This document shows, piece by piece, positions 41,773-51,435 of a DNA stretch of 64,000 bases. The stretch is from positions 2,002,501 to 2,066,500 of the forward strand of contig NZ_CP088285.1 of assembly GCF_011516645.4 (NCBI RefSeq). Reading direction: 5' to 3'. The DNA comes from Bradyrhizobium septentrionale. GTDB taxonomy: Bacteria > Pseudomonadota > Alphaproteobacteria > Rhizobiales > Xanthobacteraceae. Positions within the stretch are counted from its first letter, which is position 1. The number at the start of each line of letters is the position of its first letter. The notes under the pieces were generated by a model. That model worked only from the letters and a program-made list of their open reading frames with translations, searched no databases and was not told where the DNA came from. The translations under genes and the position numbers were made by a program.

Positions 41773-43917
41773 ATGGCGTTTCGGTTCAAGCTCGGCAAAC
41801 TCAATCTCAAGCGCATCGGCCTGCCGCAGATGGGCGTCAGGGGCAGCCTGTTCGCGGCATTCGCCGTGATCGCGGGCATGGCGCTTGTGATCAGCGCAGG
41901 CGCCGGCATCGTGCTGCATCAGCTCGGCGGCACCATGACCGATCTCAGCGGGCGCGACATTCCGCGGCTTGCCGCAAGCCTGCAACTGTCAGCGCAGAGC
42001 GCCTCGCTCGCGGCCCAAGGTCCCGGCCTGCTCGCCGTGCAGACCGAAGATGCACTCAACGATCGCACCAAGAAGGTGAAGGAGGTCGCGCAGGCGACCC
42101 GCGCCAAGCTCGGCGAGATCATCGAGCTCGGCGCCGACAAATCCGTCGTCAGCGCGCTGCAGGAGAACGTCAAGAACACCGACGAGGCCACCAACAGCCT
42201 GATCTCGGCGGCGCGCGAGCGGCTCGAGGTCGGCGCTCTGCGCGACAAGCAGTACAGTGCGCTGCGCAAGGCGCAGACGGCATTCGTCTCCGCCGCGAGC
42301 CCCGCGATGCTCGACGCGCAGACGAGACTCAACGCCATCCTCGGCGCGGCCGACGTGTCCGCCGATGATGCCACCGAGGCGGCCCGAACCGTCGGCCAGA
42401 TCAGCAACGTGCTCGCCGCCGGCAATCTGATGGCCGCCGACATGACCGCCGCGCTGTCGGCCAATTCCAGCGAGACGCTCGATGCGATCGAGGCCGAGTT
42501 CAAGAACGGGCGCGAACGCATCAAGTCCAACCTCGAGGACCTGCCGAACAATCCGGCGATCGTCGCGGTGCGCGACACGGCCGAGAGGCTGCTCGTGCTC
42601 GGCGAAGGCAAGACCGGCGTGTTCAAGATCCGCCAGAAGGAGCTCGACGCGATCGATTACGGCCAGACCATTTTGGAAGAAACGCGCAAGCTTAATGTCG
42701 GGCTTGGCATCAGCGTGCAGCAGCTGGTCGAGGCCGTGCAGAAGGAGACCGACAGCTCGACCTTCCAGGCGCGGCAGCAGATCTCGCTCGCGACCATGGT
42801 GATGATCGCGCTCGGCGCGCTGACGCTGGTCGGCTCGTTCCTGTTCGTCTGGCTCTATGTCGGGCGCAACATCCTGCGCCGCATCCGCGGCCTGCAGCGT
42901 TCGATGCAGCTGTTGTCCGACGGCGACCTCGACACCGAGATCCCGCAGAGCCGGCAGCGCGACGAGATCGCGGTCATGGCCGACGCGCTGCAGGTGTTCC
43001 GCGAGAGCATGATCGAGGGCCGCGAGCTCACGGCAAACCAGAACAAGGACCGCACCGCCAAGGCGGAGCGCACCACGCGCATGGAAGCGCAGATCGTCAC
43101 CTTCGAGTCCAATGTCCGCAGCGCGCTCGGCAGCCTGCAGACCGCGGCGAACTCGATGCAGTCGACCGCGCAGAGCATGTCGGCGACCGCCGACCAGTCG
43201 AGCGCATTGGTCAATGCAGTGGCCTCGGCCGCGGAGGAGACCTCGGTCAACGTGCAGACGGTGTCGGCCGGCACCGAGGAGCTGTCGTCGTCGATCTCGG
43301 AGATCGGCCGCCAGGTCGTCACCTCGGCGGAGATCGCCCGCAAGGCGGTGGAGGAAGCCAGCGCCACCGACAGCACGATGCAGGGCCTTGCCGACAACGC
43401 CGCGCGGATCAGCGTCGTGGTCGACCTGATCCAGACCATCGCCTCGCAGACCAACCTCCTGGCGCTCAACGCCACCATCGAGGCGGCGCGCGCCGGCGAG
43501 GCCGGCCGCGGCTTTGCCGTGGTCGCCTCCGAGGTCAAGAACCTGGCGAGCCAGACCGCCAAGGCGACCGAGGAAATCCGCCAGCAGATCGTCAGCATGC
43601 AGGAGGTGACGACCACGGCTGTTACCGCGATCCGCAACATCTCGAGCACGATCGGCGAGATCAACGACGTCACCACCGCGATCGCCGCCGCCGTCGAGGA
43701 ACAGGGCGCGGCGACCCGCGAGATCGCCCGCAACATCCAGCACGCCGCCGGCGGCACCAGCGAGGTGTCGAGCAACATCGTCGGCGTCTCGACCGCCTCG
43801 GCCGAAGCCGGCGCCGCCGCCGGCGAGGTCCTGAGCGCCTCCGACGCGCTGCGCCGCGAGGCCGACGTGCTGCGCTCGGAGATCGACGGTTTCCTGTCGA
43901 ACATCCGCGCGGCGTAA
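41773..43917 (+). CDS. Methyl-accepting chemotaxis protein
   Basis: 714 residues. A first transmembrane helix at about 26-50 ([23 protein letters not shown]), a long helical periplasmic region to about 340, and a second helix at about 341-364 ([22 protein letters not shown]). A HAMP domain follows (about 365-415). The signalling domain has the highly conserved hairpin around 554-600 ([37 protein letters not shown]). The C-terminus lacks a CheR/CheB-binding pentapeptide. It is a membrane receptor that controls CheA; its ligand is unknown. No che genes are close. Confidence 0.95.
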   Translation: MAFRFKLGKLNLKRIGLPQMGVRGSLFAAFAVIAGMALVISAGAGIVLHQLGGTMTDLSGRDIPRLAASLQLSAQSASLAAQGPGLLAVQTEDALNDRTKKVKEVAQATRAKLGEIIELGADKSVVSALQENVKNTDEATNSLISAARERLEVGALRDKQYSALRKAQTAFVSAASPAMLDAQTRLNAILGAADVSADDATEAARTVGQISNVLAAGNLMAADMTAALSANSSETLDAIEAEFKNGRERIKSNLEDLPNNPAIVAVRDTAERLLVLGEGKTGVFKIRQKELDAIDYGQTILEETRKLNVGLGISVQQLVEAVQKETDSSTFQARQQISLATMVMIALGALTLVGSFLFVWLYVGRNILRRIRGLQRSMQLLSDGDLDTEIPQSRQRDEIAVMADALQVFRESMIEGRELTANQNKDRTAKAERTTRMEAQIVTFESNVRSALGSLQTAANSMQSTAQSMSATADQSSALVNAVASAAEETSVNVQTVSAGTEELSSSISEIGRQVVTSAEIARKAVEEASATDSTMQGLADNAARISVVVDLIQTIASQTNLLALNATIEAARAGEAGRGFAVVASEVKNLASQTAKATEEIRQQIVSMQEVTTTAVTAIRNISSTIGEINDVTTAIAAAVEEQGAATREIARNIQHAAGGTSEVSSNIVGVSTASAEAGAAAGEVLSASDALRREADVLRSEIDGFLSNIRAA

Positions 43918-43925
43918 TCACTCCT

Positions 43926-44028
43926 GTCATTCCGGGGCGGTCCGCTGGACCGAACCCGGAATCTCGAGATTCCCCGATGCGCAATTGCGCACCTGAGGTT
44001 CGATGCTGACGCATCGCCCCGGAATGAC
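43926..44028. repeat. Intergenic palindromic repeat, GTCATTCCGGGG type
   Basis: Outer arms GTCATTCCGGGGCG and CGCCCCGGAATGAC, with inner GATGCGCAATTGCGCA palindrome. Located just after the chemotaxis receptor gene. Confidence 0.85.
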
Positions 44029-44158
44029 GGGCGCACATTCGCGCGGCCGCTGCGCTTGATCCGGGCTACGGAATTCCAGCTCCGGATCACCCCATTCTCC
44101 GGACGACTATCTGATTTTTCGGCTGGCGCGGCGGGCAATGTGCCGCTAAGCCGATAGC

Positions 44159-45223
44159 ATGCATACGAGGACCGACAGCCTGCCCTCCTCGGCGGAGGCA
44201 TTGCGATACCCCTGGGAGAACCATCCCGGCCACGATCAGGTCGTGGAGCTCGCCCCCGGCGTGCTGTGGGCGCGGCTGAAGCTGCCGTTCCGCCTCAACC
44301 ATGTGAACGTCTATCTGCTCGCCGACGGCGACGGCTGGACCATGGTGGATGCCGGCTTCGGCAATGAGGAATCGATCGCGGCCTGGACCACGCTGTTCGA
44401 GGGACCGCTGAAGCACGTCAAGGTCACGCGGCTGATCGTGACCCATTCCCACCCCGACCATGTCGGTCTCGCCGGCTGGATCACCGAGCGCTTCGGCTGC
44501 CCGCTGTTCATGTCGCAGGTGGAGTATCTGCAGTCGGTCTATCACCAAAACCGCGGCACCGAGGAACGGCGCAACGCGCAGCGGCTGTTCTTCCGCCGCC
44601 ACGGCATGGACGAGGACCTGACCGAAAAACTGCTCGGCCGCGGCCAGGACTATCTGAAGCGCGTCTCGGTGCTGCCACCGTCCTATCACCGCCTCACCCA
44701 TGGCGACGAGGTCGTGATCGGCACACGGCGCTTCAAGGTGATCACCGGCGGCGGACACGCGCTCGACCAGGTGATGCTGTACTGCGCGGCCGACAAATTA
44801 TTCCTGTCCGCCGACCAGGTGCTGAGCAAGATCTCGCCCAATGTCAGCGTCTGGGCCGTCGAGCCCGAGCAGAATTCGCTCGGCGAATATCTGGCATCGC
44901 TGGCGAGCCTGACCACCACCCTGCCCTATGACGTGATGGTGCTGCCCGGCCACGGCGTGCCGTTCTACGGGCTGAAGACCCGGATCAAGCAGCTCGCCGA
45001 TCACCATGAGGAGCGCTGCCGGCTGATCGCCGAGGCCTGCCGCGAGGTGCCGCAGACCTCCAAGGAGCTGGTGCCCGTGGTGTTCCACAAGCACGTGCTG
45101 GACGAGCACCAGATGGGTTTTGCCGCCGGCGAACTGGTTGCCCATGTCAACTACATGCTGGTCGAAGGCCGGCTGACGGCCGAGATGGCCGCCGACGGCA
45201 TGCTGCGCTTCAGGACGACCTGA
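44159..45223 (+). CDS. Metallo-beta-lactamase-fold hydrolase
   Basis: 354 residues. The zinc motif THSHPDHVG is at 95-103 (H96, H98, D100, H101), GGGHALDQ follows about 95 residues later, and LPGHGVPFYG near 258-267 gives further ligands, as in glyoxalase-II-like MBL hydrolases with a C-terminal winged-helix part (LVPVVFHKHVLDEHQMGFAAGELVAHVNYM). Unlike the ComEC-like MBL proteins of the left island, this is a housekeeping-type hydrolase that probably cleaves a thioester or lactone. It lies upstream of hemA but with an intervening promoter region. Confidence 0.85.
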   Translation: MHTRTDSLPSSAEALRYPWENHPGHDQVVELAPGVLWARLKLPFRLNHVNVYLLADGDGWTMVDAGFGNEESIAAWTTLFEGPLKHVKVTRLIVTHSHPDHVGLAGWITERFGCPLFMSQVEYLQSVYHQNRGTEERRNAQRLFFRRHGMDEDLTEKLLGRGQDYLKRVSVLPPSYHRLTHGDEVVIGTRRFKVITGGGHALDQVMLYCAADKLFLSADQVLSKISPNVSVWAVEPEQNSLGEYLASLASLTTTLPYDVMVLPGHGVPFYGLKTRIKQLADHHEERCRLIAEACREVPQTSKELVPVVFHKHVLDEHQMGFAAGELVAHVNYMLVEGRLTAEMAADGMLRFRTT

Positions 45224-45262
45224 GCGCCCGGCCCCGGGGCGGCCATGCCGCCTCCCGGCGAT

Positions 45263-45276
45263 TTGACCGAAATCAA
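45263..45276. promoter_or_regulatory. FNR/FixK-type box upstream of hemA
   Basis: TTGACCGAAATCAA matches the TTGA(C/T)-N4-(A/G)TCAA consensus of the FNR/FixK/FnrL family, about 140 bases before the hemA start. Oxygen-dependent control of hemA is known in related alphaproteobacteria, including Bradyrhizobium; control at this exact site is inferred. Confidence 0.65.
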
Positions 45277-45413
45277 GGCGGACAGAGCCCGCTAGGGCAA
45301 TTTGCCCAACTGCGGCGCATGCCCAGATGTGAGCCAATGCATGGACATTAGAGCTGGAAAAGCTCTAAGAAGAGGCACGTTTTCCGGTCAGGTTCCGCTT
45401 TCTGGGTTCGCCG

Positions 45414-46643
45414 ATGAATTACAGCCAGTTTTTCCAAACCGCCCTCAACCGCCTGCATGACGAGCGGCGCTACCGGGTGTTCGCCGACCTCGAGCGGATC
45501 GCGGGACGCTTCCCGCACGCGACCTGGCATTCGCCGAAGGGCAGCCGTAACGTCGTGATCTGGTGCTCCAACGACTATCTCGGCATGGGCCAGCACCCCA
45601 AGGTGGTCGGCGCCATGGTCGAGACCGCGACCCGGGTCGGGACCGGCGCCGGCGGCACCCGCAACATCGCCGGCACCCACCATCCGCTGGTGCAGCTAGA
45701 GGCCGAGCTCGCCGACCTCCACGGCAAGGAAGCCTCGCTGCTGTTCACCTCGGGCTATGTCTCGAACCAGACCGGCATCTCGACGCTCGCCAAGCTGATC
45801 CCGAACTGCCTGATCCTGTCGGACGCGCTGAACCACAATTCGATGATCGAAGGCGTCCGGCAGGCCGGCTGCGAGCGCCAGATCTTCCGCCACAACGACG
45901 TCGCCCATCTCGAAGAGCTGCTGATCGCCGCCGGCCCCGACCGGCCGAAGCTGATCGTCTGCGAGAGCCTTTATTCGATGGACGGCGACGTCGCGCCGCT
46001 CGCCAAGATCTGCGATCTCGCCGAGAAATACGGCGCCATGACCTATGTCGACGAGGTGCATGCGGTCGGCATGTACGGCCCGCGCGGCGGCGGCATTGCC
46101 GAGCGTGACGGCGTGATGCACCGGATCGACGTGCTCGAAGGCACCCTGGCCAAGGCGTTCGGCTGCCTCGGCGGCTATATCGCCGGCCGCGCCGAGATCA
46201 TCGATGCGGTGCGCTCCTACGCGCCGGGCTTCATCTTCACCACCGCGCTGCCGCCGGCGATCTGCTCGGCTGCGACGGCCGCGATCCGCCATCTCAAGAC
46301 CTCGAACTGGGAGCGCGAGCGCCACCAGGACCGCGCCGCCCGCACCAAGGCGATCCTGACCGCCGCCGGGCTGCCGGTGATGTCGAGCGACACCCATATC
46401 GTGCCGCTGTTCGTCGGCGATCCCGAGAAGTGCAAGCGCGCCTCCGACCTGCTGCTCGAGGACCACGGCATCTACATCCAGCCGATCAACTATCCGACGG
46501 TCGCCAAGGGCACCGAGCGGCTGCGCATCACGCCCTCGCCCTACCATGACGACGGCCTGATCGACGCGCTGGCCGAGGCCCTGCTCCAGGTCTGGGACCG
46601 GCTCGGCCTGCCGCTGCGCCAGAAGTCGCTGGCCGCCGAGTAA
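45414..46643 (+). CDS. hemA: 5-aminolevulinate synthase
   Basis: 409 residues, the usual size. Motifs are [10 protein letters not shown] at 50-59, [13 protein letters not shown] at 78-90, the cofactor aspartate region YVDEVHAVG (D213, H216), and the PLP lysine in [10 protein letters not shown] (K247). The enzyme condenses glycine with succinyl-CoA, the C4 route to haem used by alphaproteobacteria. It is preceded by its own control region with an FNR/FixK-like box. Confidence 0.97.
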   Translation: MNYSQFFQTALNRLHDERRYRVFADLERIAGRFPHATWHSPKGSRNVVIWCSNDYLGMGQHPKVVGAMVETATRVGTGAGGTRNIAGTHHPLVQLEAELADLHGKEASLLFTSGYVSNQTGISTLAKLIPNCLILSDALNHNSMIEGVRQAGCERQIFRHNDVAHLEELLIAAGPDRPKLIVCESLYSMDGDVAPLAKICDLAEKYGAMTYVDEVHAVGMYGPRGGGIAERDGVMHRIDVLEGTLAKAFGCLGGYIAGRAEIIDAVRSYAPGFIFTTALPPAICSAATAAIRHLKTSNWERERHQDRAARTKAILTAAGLPVMSSDTHIVPLFVGDPEKCKRASDLLLEDHGIYIQPINYPTVAKGTERLRITPSPYHDDGLIDALAEALLQVWDRLGLPLRQKSLAAE

Positions 46644-46669
46644 CCCTATCCTTCTCCGACCCCGAATTT

Positions 46670-46702
46670 GGGCCGGTCGTGCGATGCGCGGCCGGCCCTT
46701 TG
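46670..46702 (+). terminator. Probable terminator after hemA
   Basis: GGGCCGG (46670-46676) and CCGGCCC (46692-46698) pair around a 15-base loop, followed by TTTG; a weak-to-moderate hairpin. Confidence 0.5.
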
Positions 46703-46756
46703 CGTTATAATCGGGGCAACCGGCCCGTTCTTGGCCGGGACAGGAGATAGGCAGCG

Positions 46757-49700
46757 ATGCTGCACGACTGGGGCGTCATCGCCACGGCGTTCGCCTACAT
46801 CGGATTGTTGTTCTTCATTGCCAGCCGCGGCGACCGGACGTCGCCGGGCGCGCGCGGCCGTGCCAGCCAGTGGATCTATCCGCTGTCGCTGGCGATCTAC
46901 TGCACCTCCTGGACCTTCTTCGGCTCGGTCGGCTTCGCCACCCGCACCAGCATCGACTTCCTGGCGATCTATGTCGGCCCGATCGTGATGATCGGGCTGT
47001 GCACGCCGCTGCTGCGCCGCGTGATCGCGCTCGCCAAGTCGCAGAACATCACCTCGATTGCCGACTTCATCGGCGCCCGCTACGGCAAGAGCCAGGCGGT
47101 CGCGGCCACCGTGGCGCTGATCGCGATCATCGGCTCGGTGCCCTACATCGCGCTGCAACTCAAGGCGATGGCGTCGTCGCTGGAGACCATCCTGAGCGAG
47201 GACCAGGCGTTCTCGAAGATCCCGATCATCGGCGACATCGCGCTGATGGTAACCTTGGCGATGGCGGTGTTCGCGGTGCTGTTCGGCACCCGCCACACCG
47301 ACGCCACCGAGCACCAGCACGGCCTGATCCTGGCGATCGCCGCCGAATCCATCGTCAAGCTGGTCGCCTTCATCGCCGCCGGCGCCTTCGTCACCTTCTG
47401 GATGTTCTCTCCGGTCGAGCTCTATGAGCGCGCCCTGAAGACGCCGGAGGCGGTGCGCGCGATCGAATACGTGCCGTCGATCGGCAATTTCCTGATCATG
47501 ACGCTGCTGTCGTTCTGCGCGGTCATGCTGTTGCCGCGCCAGTTCCACGTCAGCGTGGTGGAGAATTCCACCAGCGCCGAGGTCAGCCGGGCGCGCTGGC
47601 TGTTCCCGCTCTACCTCGTCGCGATCAACCTGTTCGTGATTCCGATCGCGATCGCGGGCCTTGTCATCTTCCCGTTCGGCGCGGTCGATGCCGACATGTT
47701 CGTGCTGGCGCTGCCGATCGAGGGCAATTCGCAGCTGCTCAGCCTCGCCGTCTTCGTCGGCGGACTGTCGGCGGCGACCGCGATGGTGATCGTCGAATGC
47801 GTCGCGCTCTCGATCATGGTCTCCAACGACATCGTGCTGCCGCTGGTGCTGCCGCGCAGCGACGACATCAGCGCCGGCCAGAAGGATTTCGGCGATTTCC
47901 TGCTGAAGGCGCGCCGCTTCTCGATCTTCGCCATCATGGTGCTGGCGTATTTCTACTATCGCGCGCTCGGCAACACCCAGCTGGTCGCGATCGGCCTATT
48001 GTCGTTTGCCGCGATCACCCAGCTGGCGCCGGCCTTCTTCGGCGGCCTGTTCTGGCGGCGCGCCACCGCGCGCGGCGCCATGGCGGGCATGCTGGTCGGC
48101 TTCGCGACATGGCTCTACACGCTGTTCATCCCGAGCTTCCTGGAGACCTCGACCACCGGCCTGATGCTGCTGCAGCATGGACCGTTCGGGATCGAGGCGC
48201 TGCGGCCACAGGCCTTGTTCGGCGCCGACCTGCCGCCGCTGCTGCACGGCGTGCTGTGGAGCCTCGCGCTCAACATCCTGACCTATGTCCTGTTCTCGCT
48301 GGCGCGCGCGCCGTCCGCGATCGAGCTGTTGCAGGCCGATGTGTTCGTGCCCAACGCGCTGGCGCCGATCGCGCCAAGCTTCCGGCGCTGGCGCACCACG
48401 GTGACGGTGCAGGACATCCAGAGCACGGTGACGCAATATCTCGGTCCCGACCGCACCCGCGAGGCCTTCGCCTCGTTCGCGGCCGACCGCAATATCATGC
48501 TGCAGACCTCGGCGCCGGCCGATTTCGAGCTGCTGCAGCATGCCGAGCGGCTGATCGCCTCCTCGATCGGGGCCGCGTCCTCGCGCCTCGTGATGTCGCT
48601 GCTGTTGCAGCGGCGCACGGTGTCGGCCAAGGCCGCGCTGAAGCTGCTCGACGATTCCCACGCCGCGCTGCACTTCAACCGCGAGATCCTGCAGACCGCG
48701 CTCAATCATGTGCGCCAGGGCATCGCGGTGTTCGACGCCGATTTGCAGCTGATCTGTTCCAACCGCCAGTTCTCCGAATTGCTCGGGCTGCCGCCGCATC
48801 TGGTGCAGCTCGGCATCCCGCTGCCCGAGATCCTCGAATTCATGGGGGCGATCAGTCCGCCGCCGGCGGGCGACAGCGACGGCCTGTTGCAGCTGCGGCT
48901 GCGCGCCTACACCACCGAGGGCGAGCCCTATCTGGAACGCTTCACCGACCGCCATCTGGTGATCGAGGTGCGCGCCAACCGGATGCCGGGCGGCGGGCTC
49001 GTCATCACCTTCTCCGACGTCACGCCGAGCTTCGAGGCCGCCGAGGCGCTGGAGCGCGCCAATGCGACGCTGGAAAAGCGCGTGCGCGACCGCACCGAGG
49101 AGCTGACGCGGCTGAACTCGGAGCTCGCGCTCGCCAAGGGCGTCGCGGAAGACGCCAACGCCTCCAAGACGCGCTTCCTGGCGGCGGCCAGCCACGACAT
49201 CCTGCAGCCGCTCAATGCGGCGCGGCTCTACGTCACGAGCCTGGTCGAGCGCCAGAACGGCGGCGAGGATTCACGGCTGGTCGAGAACATCGACGACTCG
49301 CTGGAAGCGATCGAGGACATCCTGGGCGCGCTGCTCGACATCTCCAGGCTCGACGCCGGTGCCATGACGCCGGCGATCACGAGCTTCCGGATGGCGGACC
49401 TGATGCGCTCGCTGGAGATCGAGTTCATGCCGATCGCCCGCGACAAGGGCCTCGATCTGCGCTTCGTGGCCTGCTCGCTGCCGGTCGAATCCGATCGTTC
49501 GCTGCTGCGCCGGCTGCTGCAGAACTTCATCTCTAACGCCATCAAATATACCCCGCGCGGCCGCGTGCTGATCGGCTGCCGCCGCCGCGACGATAAGCTG
49601 CAGGTCAGCATCTTCGACACCGGCGTCGGTATCCCCGTGCAGAAGCGCGGCGAGATCTTCAAGGAATTCCACCGCCTCGAGCAGGGCGCCCGCATCGCCC

Positions 49701-50266
49701 GCGGCCTCGGCCTCGGCCTGTCGATCGTCGAGCGGCTGGCGCGCGTGCTCAATCACCGCATCGCGATCTCGGCCAATCTGAGCGGCGGCTCGGCATTCTC
49801 GGTCACGGTGCCGGTCGCGACCGCGGTCAATCATACCGCGGCGGTCACCAGCGCCACACCGCTGTCGAAGACGCCGATGAGCGGTTCGTTGATCGTCTGC
49901 ATCGAGAACGATCCCGCCATTCTCGACGGCATGAAGACGCTGCTGACGGCGTGGGACGCCGAGGTGATCGCGGTGCTCGATGCCGACGGCGCGATCAGTG
50001 CGATCGAGGCCGCCGGCAGCCGCGTCACCGGCGTGCTGGTCGACTACCATCTCGACCGCGGCAACGGCGTCGCCGCGATCCGCGAGATCCGCCGCCGCTT
50101 CGGCGACGGCATTCCGGCGATCCTGATCACCGCCGACCGCAGCCCGGCGGTGCGCGCCGCCGCGCGCGAGGAGAACATCGCGGTGCTGAACAAGCCGGTC
50201 AAACCGGCCTCGCTGCGCGCCCTGCTCGGACAGTGGCGGACGCAACAGATGGTGGCGGCGGAATAG
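46757..50266 (+). CDS. SSF-type hybrid histidine kinase / response regulator
   Basis: 1169 residues. The N-terminal 500 or so residues form a sodium/solute-symporter-like membrane domain of about 13 helices (YPLSLAIYCTSWTFFGSVGFATR, FIGARYGKSQAVAATVALIAIIGSVPYIALQLKA). A PAS-like segment follows near 650-770, then a coiled coil, the HisKA box ASHDILQPLNAARLY (H813), an HATPase domain (NFISNAIKYTPRG; DTGVGIP; RGLGLGLSIVERLA) and a C-terminal receiver (D1096 in DYHLD, Lys in NKPVKP). Such NahK/ErcS'-like kinases are widespread in this group; the transporter part may sense or import the signal. A LuxR-type regulator is encoded convergently just downstream. Confidence 0.93.
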   Translation: MLHDWGVIATAFAYIGLLFFIASRGDRTSPGARGRASQWIYPLSLAIYCTSWTFFGSVGFATRTSIDFLAIYVGPIVMIGLCTPLLRRVIALAKSQNITSIADFIGARYGKSQAVAATVALIAIIGSVPYIALQLKAMASSLETILSEDQAFSKIPIIGDIALMVTLAMAVFAVLFGTRHTDATEHQHGLILAIAAESIVKLVAFIAAGAFVTFWMFSPVELYERALKTPEAVRAIEYVPSIGNFLIMTLLSFCAVMLLPRQFHVSVVENSTSAEVSRARWLFPLYLVAINLFVIPIAIAGLVIFPFGAVDADMFVLALPIEGNSQLLSLAVFVGGLSAATAMVIVECVALSIMVSNDIVLPLVLPRSDDISAGQKDFGDFLLKARRFSIFAIMVLAYFYYRALGNTQLVAIGLLSFAAITQLAPAFFGGLFWRRATARGAMAGMLVGFATWLYTLFIPSFLETSTTGLMLLQHGPFGIEALRPQALFGADLPPLLHGVLWSLALNILTYVLFSLARAPSAIELLQADVFVPNALAPIAPSFRRWRTTVTVQDIQSTVTQYLGPDRTREAFASFAADRNIMLQTSAPADFELLQHAERLIASSIGAASSRLVMSLLLQRRTVSAKAALKLLDDSHAALHFNREILQTALNHVRQGIAVFDADLQLICSNRQFSELLGLPPHLVQLGIPLPEILEFMGAISPPPAGDSDGLLQLRLRAYTTEGEPYLERFTDRHLVIEVRANRMPGGGLVITFSDVTPSFEAAEALERANATLEKRVRDRTEELTRLNSELALAKGVAEDANASKTRFLAAASHDILQPLNAARLYVTSLVERQNGGEDSRLVENIDDSLEAIEDILGALLDISRLDAGAMTPAITSFRMADLMRSLEIEFMPIARDKGLDLRFVACSLPVESDRSLLRRLLQNFISNAIKYTPRGRVLIGCRRRDDKLQVSIFDTGVGIPVQKRGEIFKEFHRLEQGARIARGLGLGLSIVERLARVLNHRIAISANLSGGSAFSVTVPVATAVNHTAAVTSATPLSKTPMSGSLIVCIENDPAILDGMKTLLTAWDAEVIAVLDADGAISAIEAAGSRVTGVLVDYHLDRGNGVAAIREIRRRFGDGIPAILITADRSPAVRAAAREENIAVLNKPVKPASLRALLGQWRTQQMVAAE

Positions 50267-50282
50267 GCTCAACACATTCACC

Positions 50283-50428
50283 GTCATTCCGGGGCGCGCC
50301 AAAGGCGCGAGCCCGGAATCCATTCCGCCACAAATCTCGCGGCCTGATGGATTCCAGGTTCGGGCCGCGCATGCGCGCTGGCCCGGTGACGTCGCCCTCA
50401 GGTGCGCAATTGCGCACCGGGGAATGAC
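50283..50428. repeat. Intergenic palindromic repeat, GTCATTCCGGGG type (extended)
   Basis: Begins GTCATTCCGGGGCG and ends GGGGAATGAC, with inner arms GGAATCCAT/ATGGATTCC and a GGTGCGCAATTGCGCACC palindrome near its end; it is longer than its relatives. It lies between the convergent kinase and LuxR regulator genes. Confidence 0.85.
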
Positions 50429-50444
50429 GATCGGTCCTGGAAAT

Positions 50445-51119
50445 TTACGTCGACGGCGTGCCCTGGCGCCACTGGCCGCCGGCGATCTTGGCGGCGGCGA
50501 TCACGGCTTGGGTGCGGCTTTCGACGCCGAGCTTCTGCAGGATGGCCGAGACATGGGCCTTGATGGTCGCCTCGGAGACGCCGAGCTCGTAGGCGATCTG
50601 CTTGTTGAGCAGCCCCTCGGACAGCATCATCAGCACCCGCACCTGCTGCGGGGTCAGCGTCACCAGGCGGTCGCGCAGCCGGGTCATGTCGGGATCGCCG
50701 CCAGCCGACAGATCGGTGTCCGGCGGAACCCAGACGTCGCCTTCCATCACCTTCATGATGGCATCGCGCAGCGTCTCGACGCCGAAGCGCTTGGGGATGA
50801 AACCGGAGGCGCCGAAGTCGAGCGAGCGGCGGATGGTTCCGGCATCGTCGCTGGCGGAGACGATGACGACCGGGATCGCCGGATATTGCGCCCGCAGATA
50901 GATCAGGCCGGAGAAGCCGCTGATCCCCGGCATGCTCAGATCGAGCAGAATCAGGTCGACCTCGGAGTCCCGCTCCAGGAGCGCGGTCAGATCCTCGAAC
51001 GATCCGGCCTCGCTGATCGTGGCCGAACTCACGACGCTCGACACCGCCTGACGCAACGCATCGCGGAACAGCGGATGGTCGTCGGCGATGACAAGATGAG
51101 TATTGGCTGCAGCAGTCAT
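50445..51119 (-). CDS. LuxR/NarL-family response regulator
   Basis: 224 residues from ATG 51119; an upstream in-frame extension is not regulator-like. The receiver has DDHPLFRDAL with acidic residues 13-14, the phosphorylation site D60 in LILLDLSMPG, and SASDDAGTIRR. The C-terminal LuxR-type domain reads LTPQQVRVLMMLSEGLLNKQIAYELGVSEATIKAHVSAILQKLGV. It converges with the hybrid kinase gene across a palindromic repeat and is a likely output partner of it, as in related NahK-type pairs. Confidence 0.93.
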   Translation of the reverse strand: MTAAANTHLVIADDHPLFRDALRQAVSSVVSSATISEAGSFEDLTALLERDSEVDLILLDLSMPGISGFSGLIYLRAQYPAIPVVIVSASDDAGTIRRSLDFGASGFIPKRFGVETLRDAIMKVMEGDVWVPPDTDLSAGGDPDMTRLRDRLVTLTPQQVRVLMMLSEGLLNKQIAYELGVSEATIKAHVSAILQKLGVESRTQAVIAAAKIAGGQWRQGTPST

Positions 51120-51435
51120 CTCAGTCCCACTAGCGGATTTCGGCAAACCCGCGCCGTTCGGTTGTCGCCCGCGCGGCAGTATCACGCAAGGGCTCGATAA
51201 TACCAGATGCCAACGCAGTTAACCCGCTCAGCTTGTGCGCCGCAATAGACGCACGCGGCGGCATTCCATCTCGGCCTTCCGCCACAAGATAGGTTCAATC
51301 CTGAAAAGGCCAAAAGTCTTATTGGGGCAGGTTTCACTGCGATGTTACCCTTTAACTCAAGCTTGGGGCTTATTCGGGCCCAACCCGGCAGACGGGAGCG
51401 AGCATGGCAGCAACAATTCGGGGGGAGCTTTCCAG

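Noticed and set aside
41989..43743. 584-codon frame antisense to the chemotaxis receptor
   Set aside because: Compositional shadow; the plus strand encodes a complete MCP.
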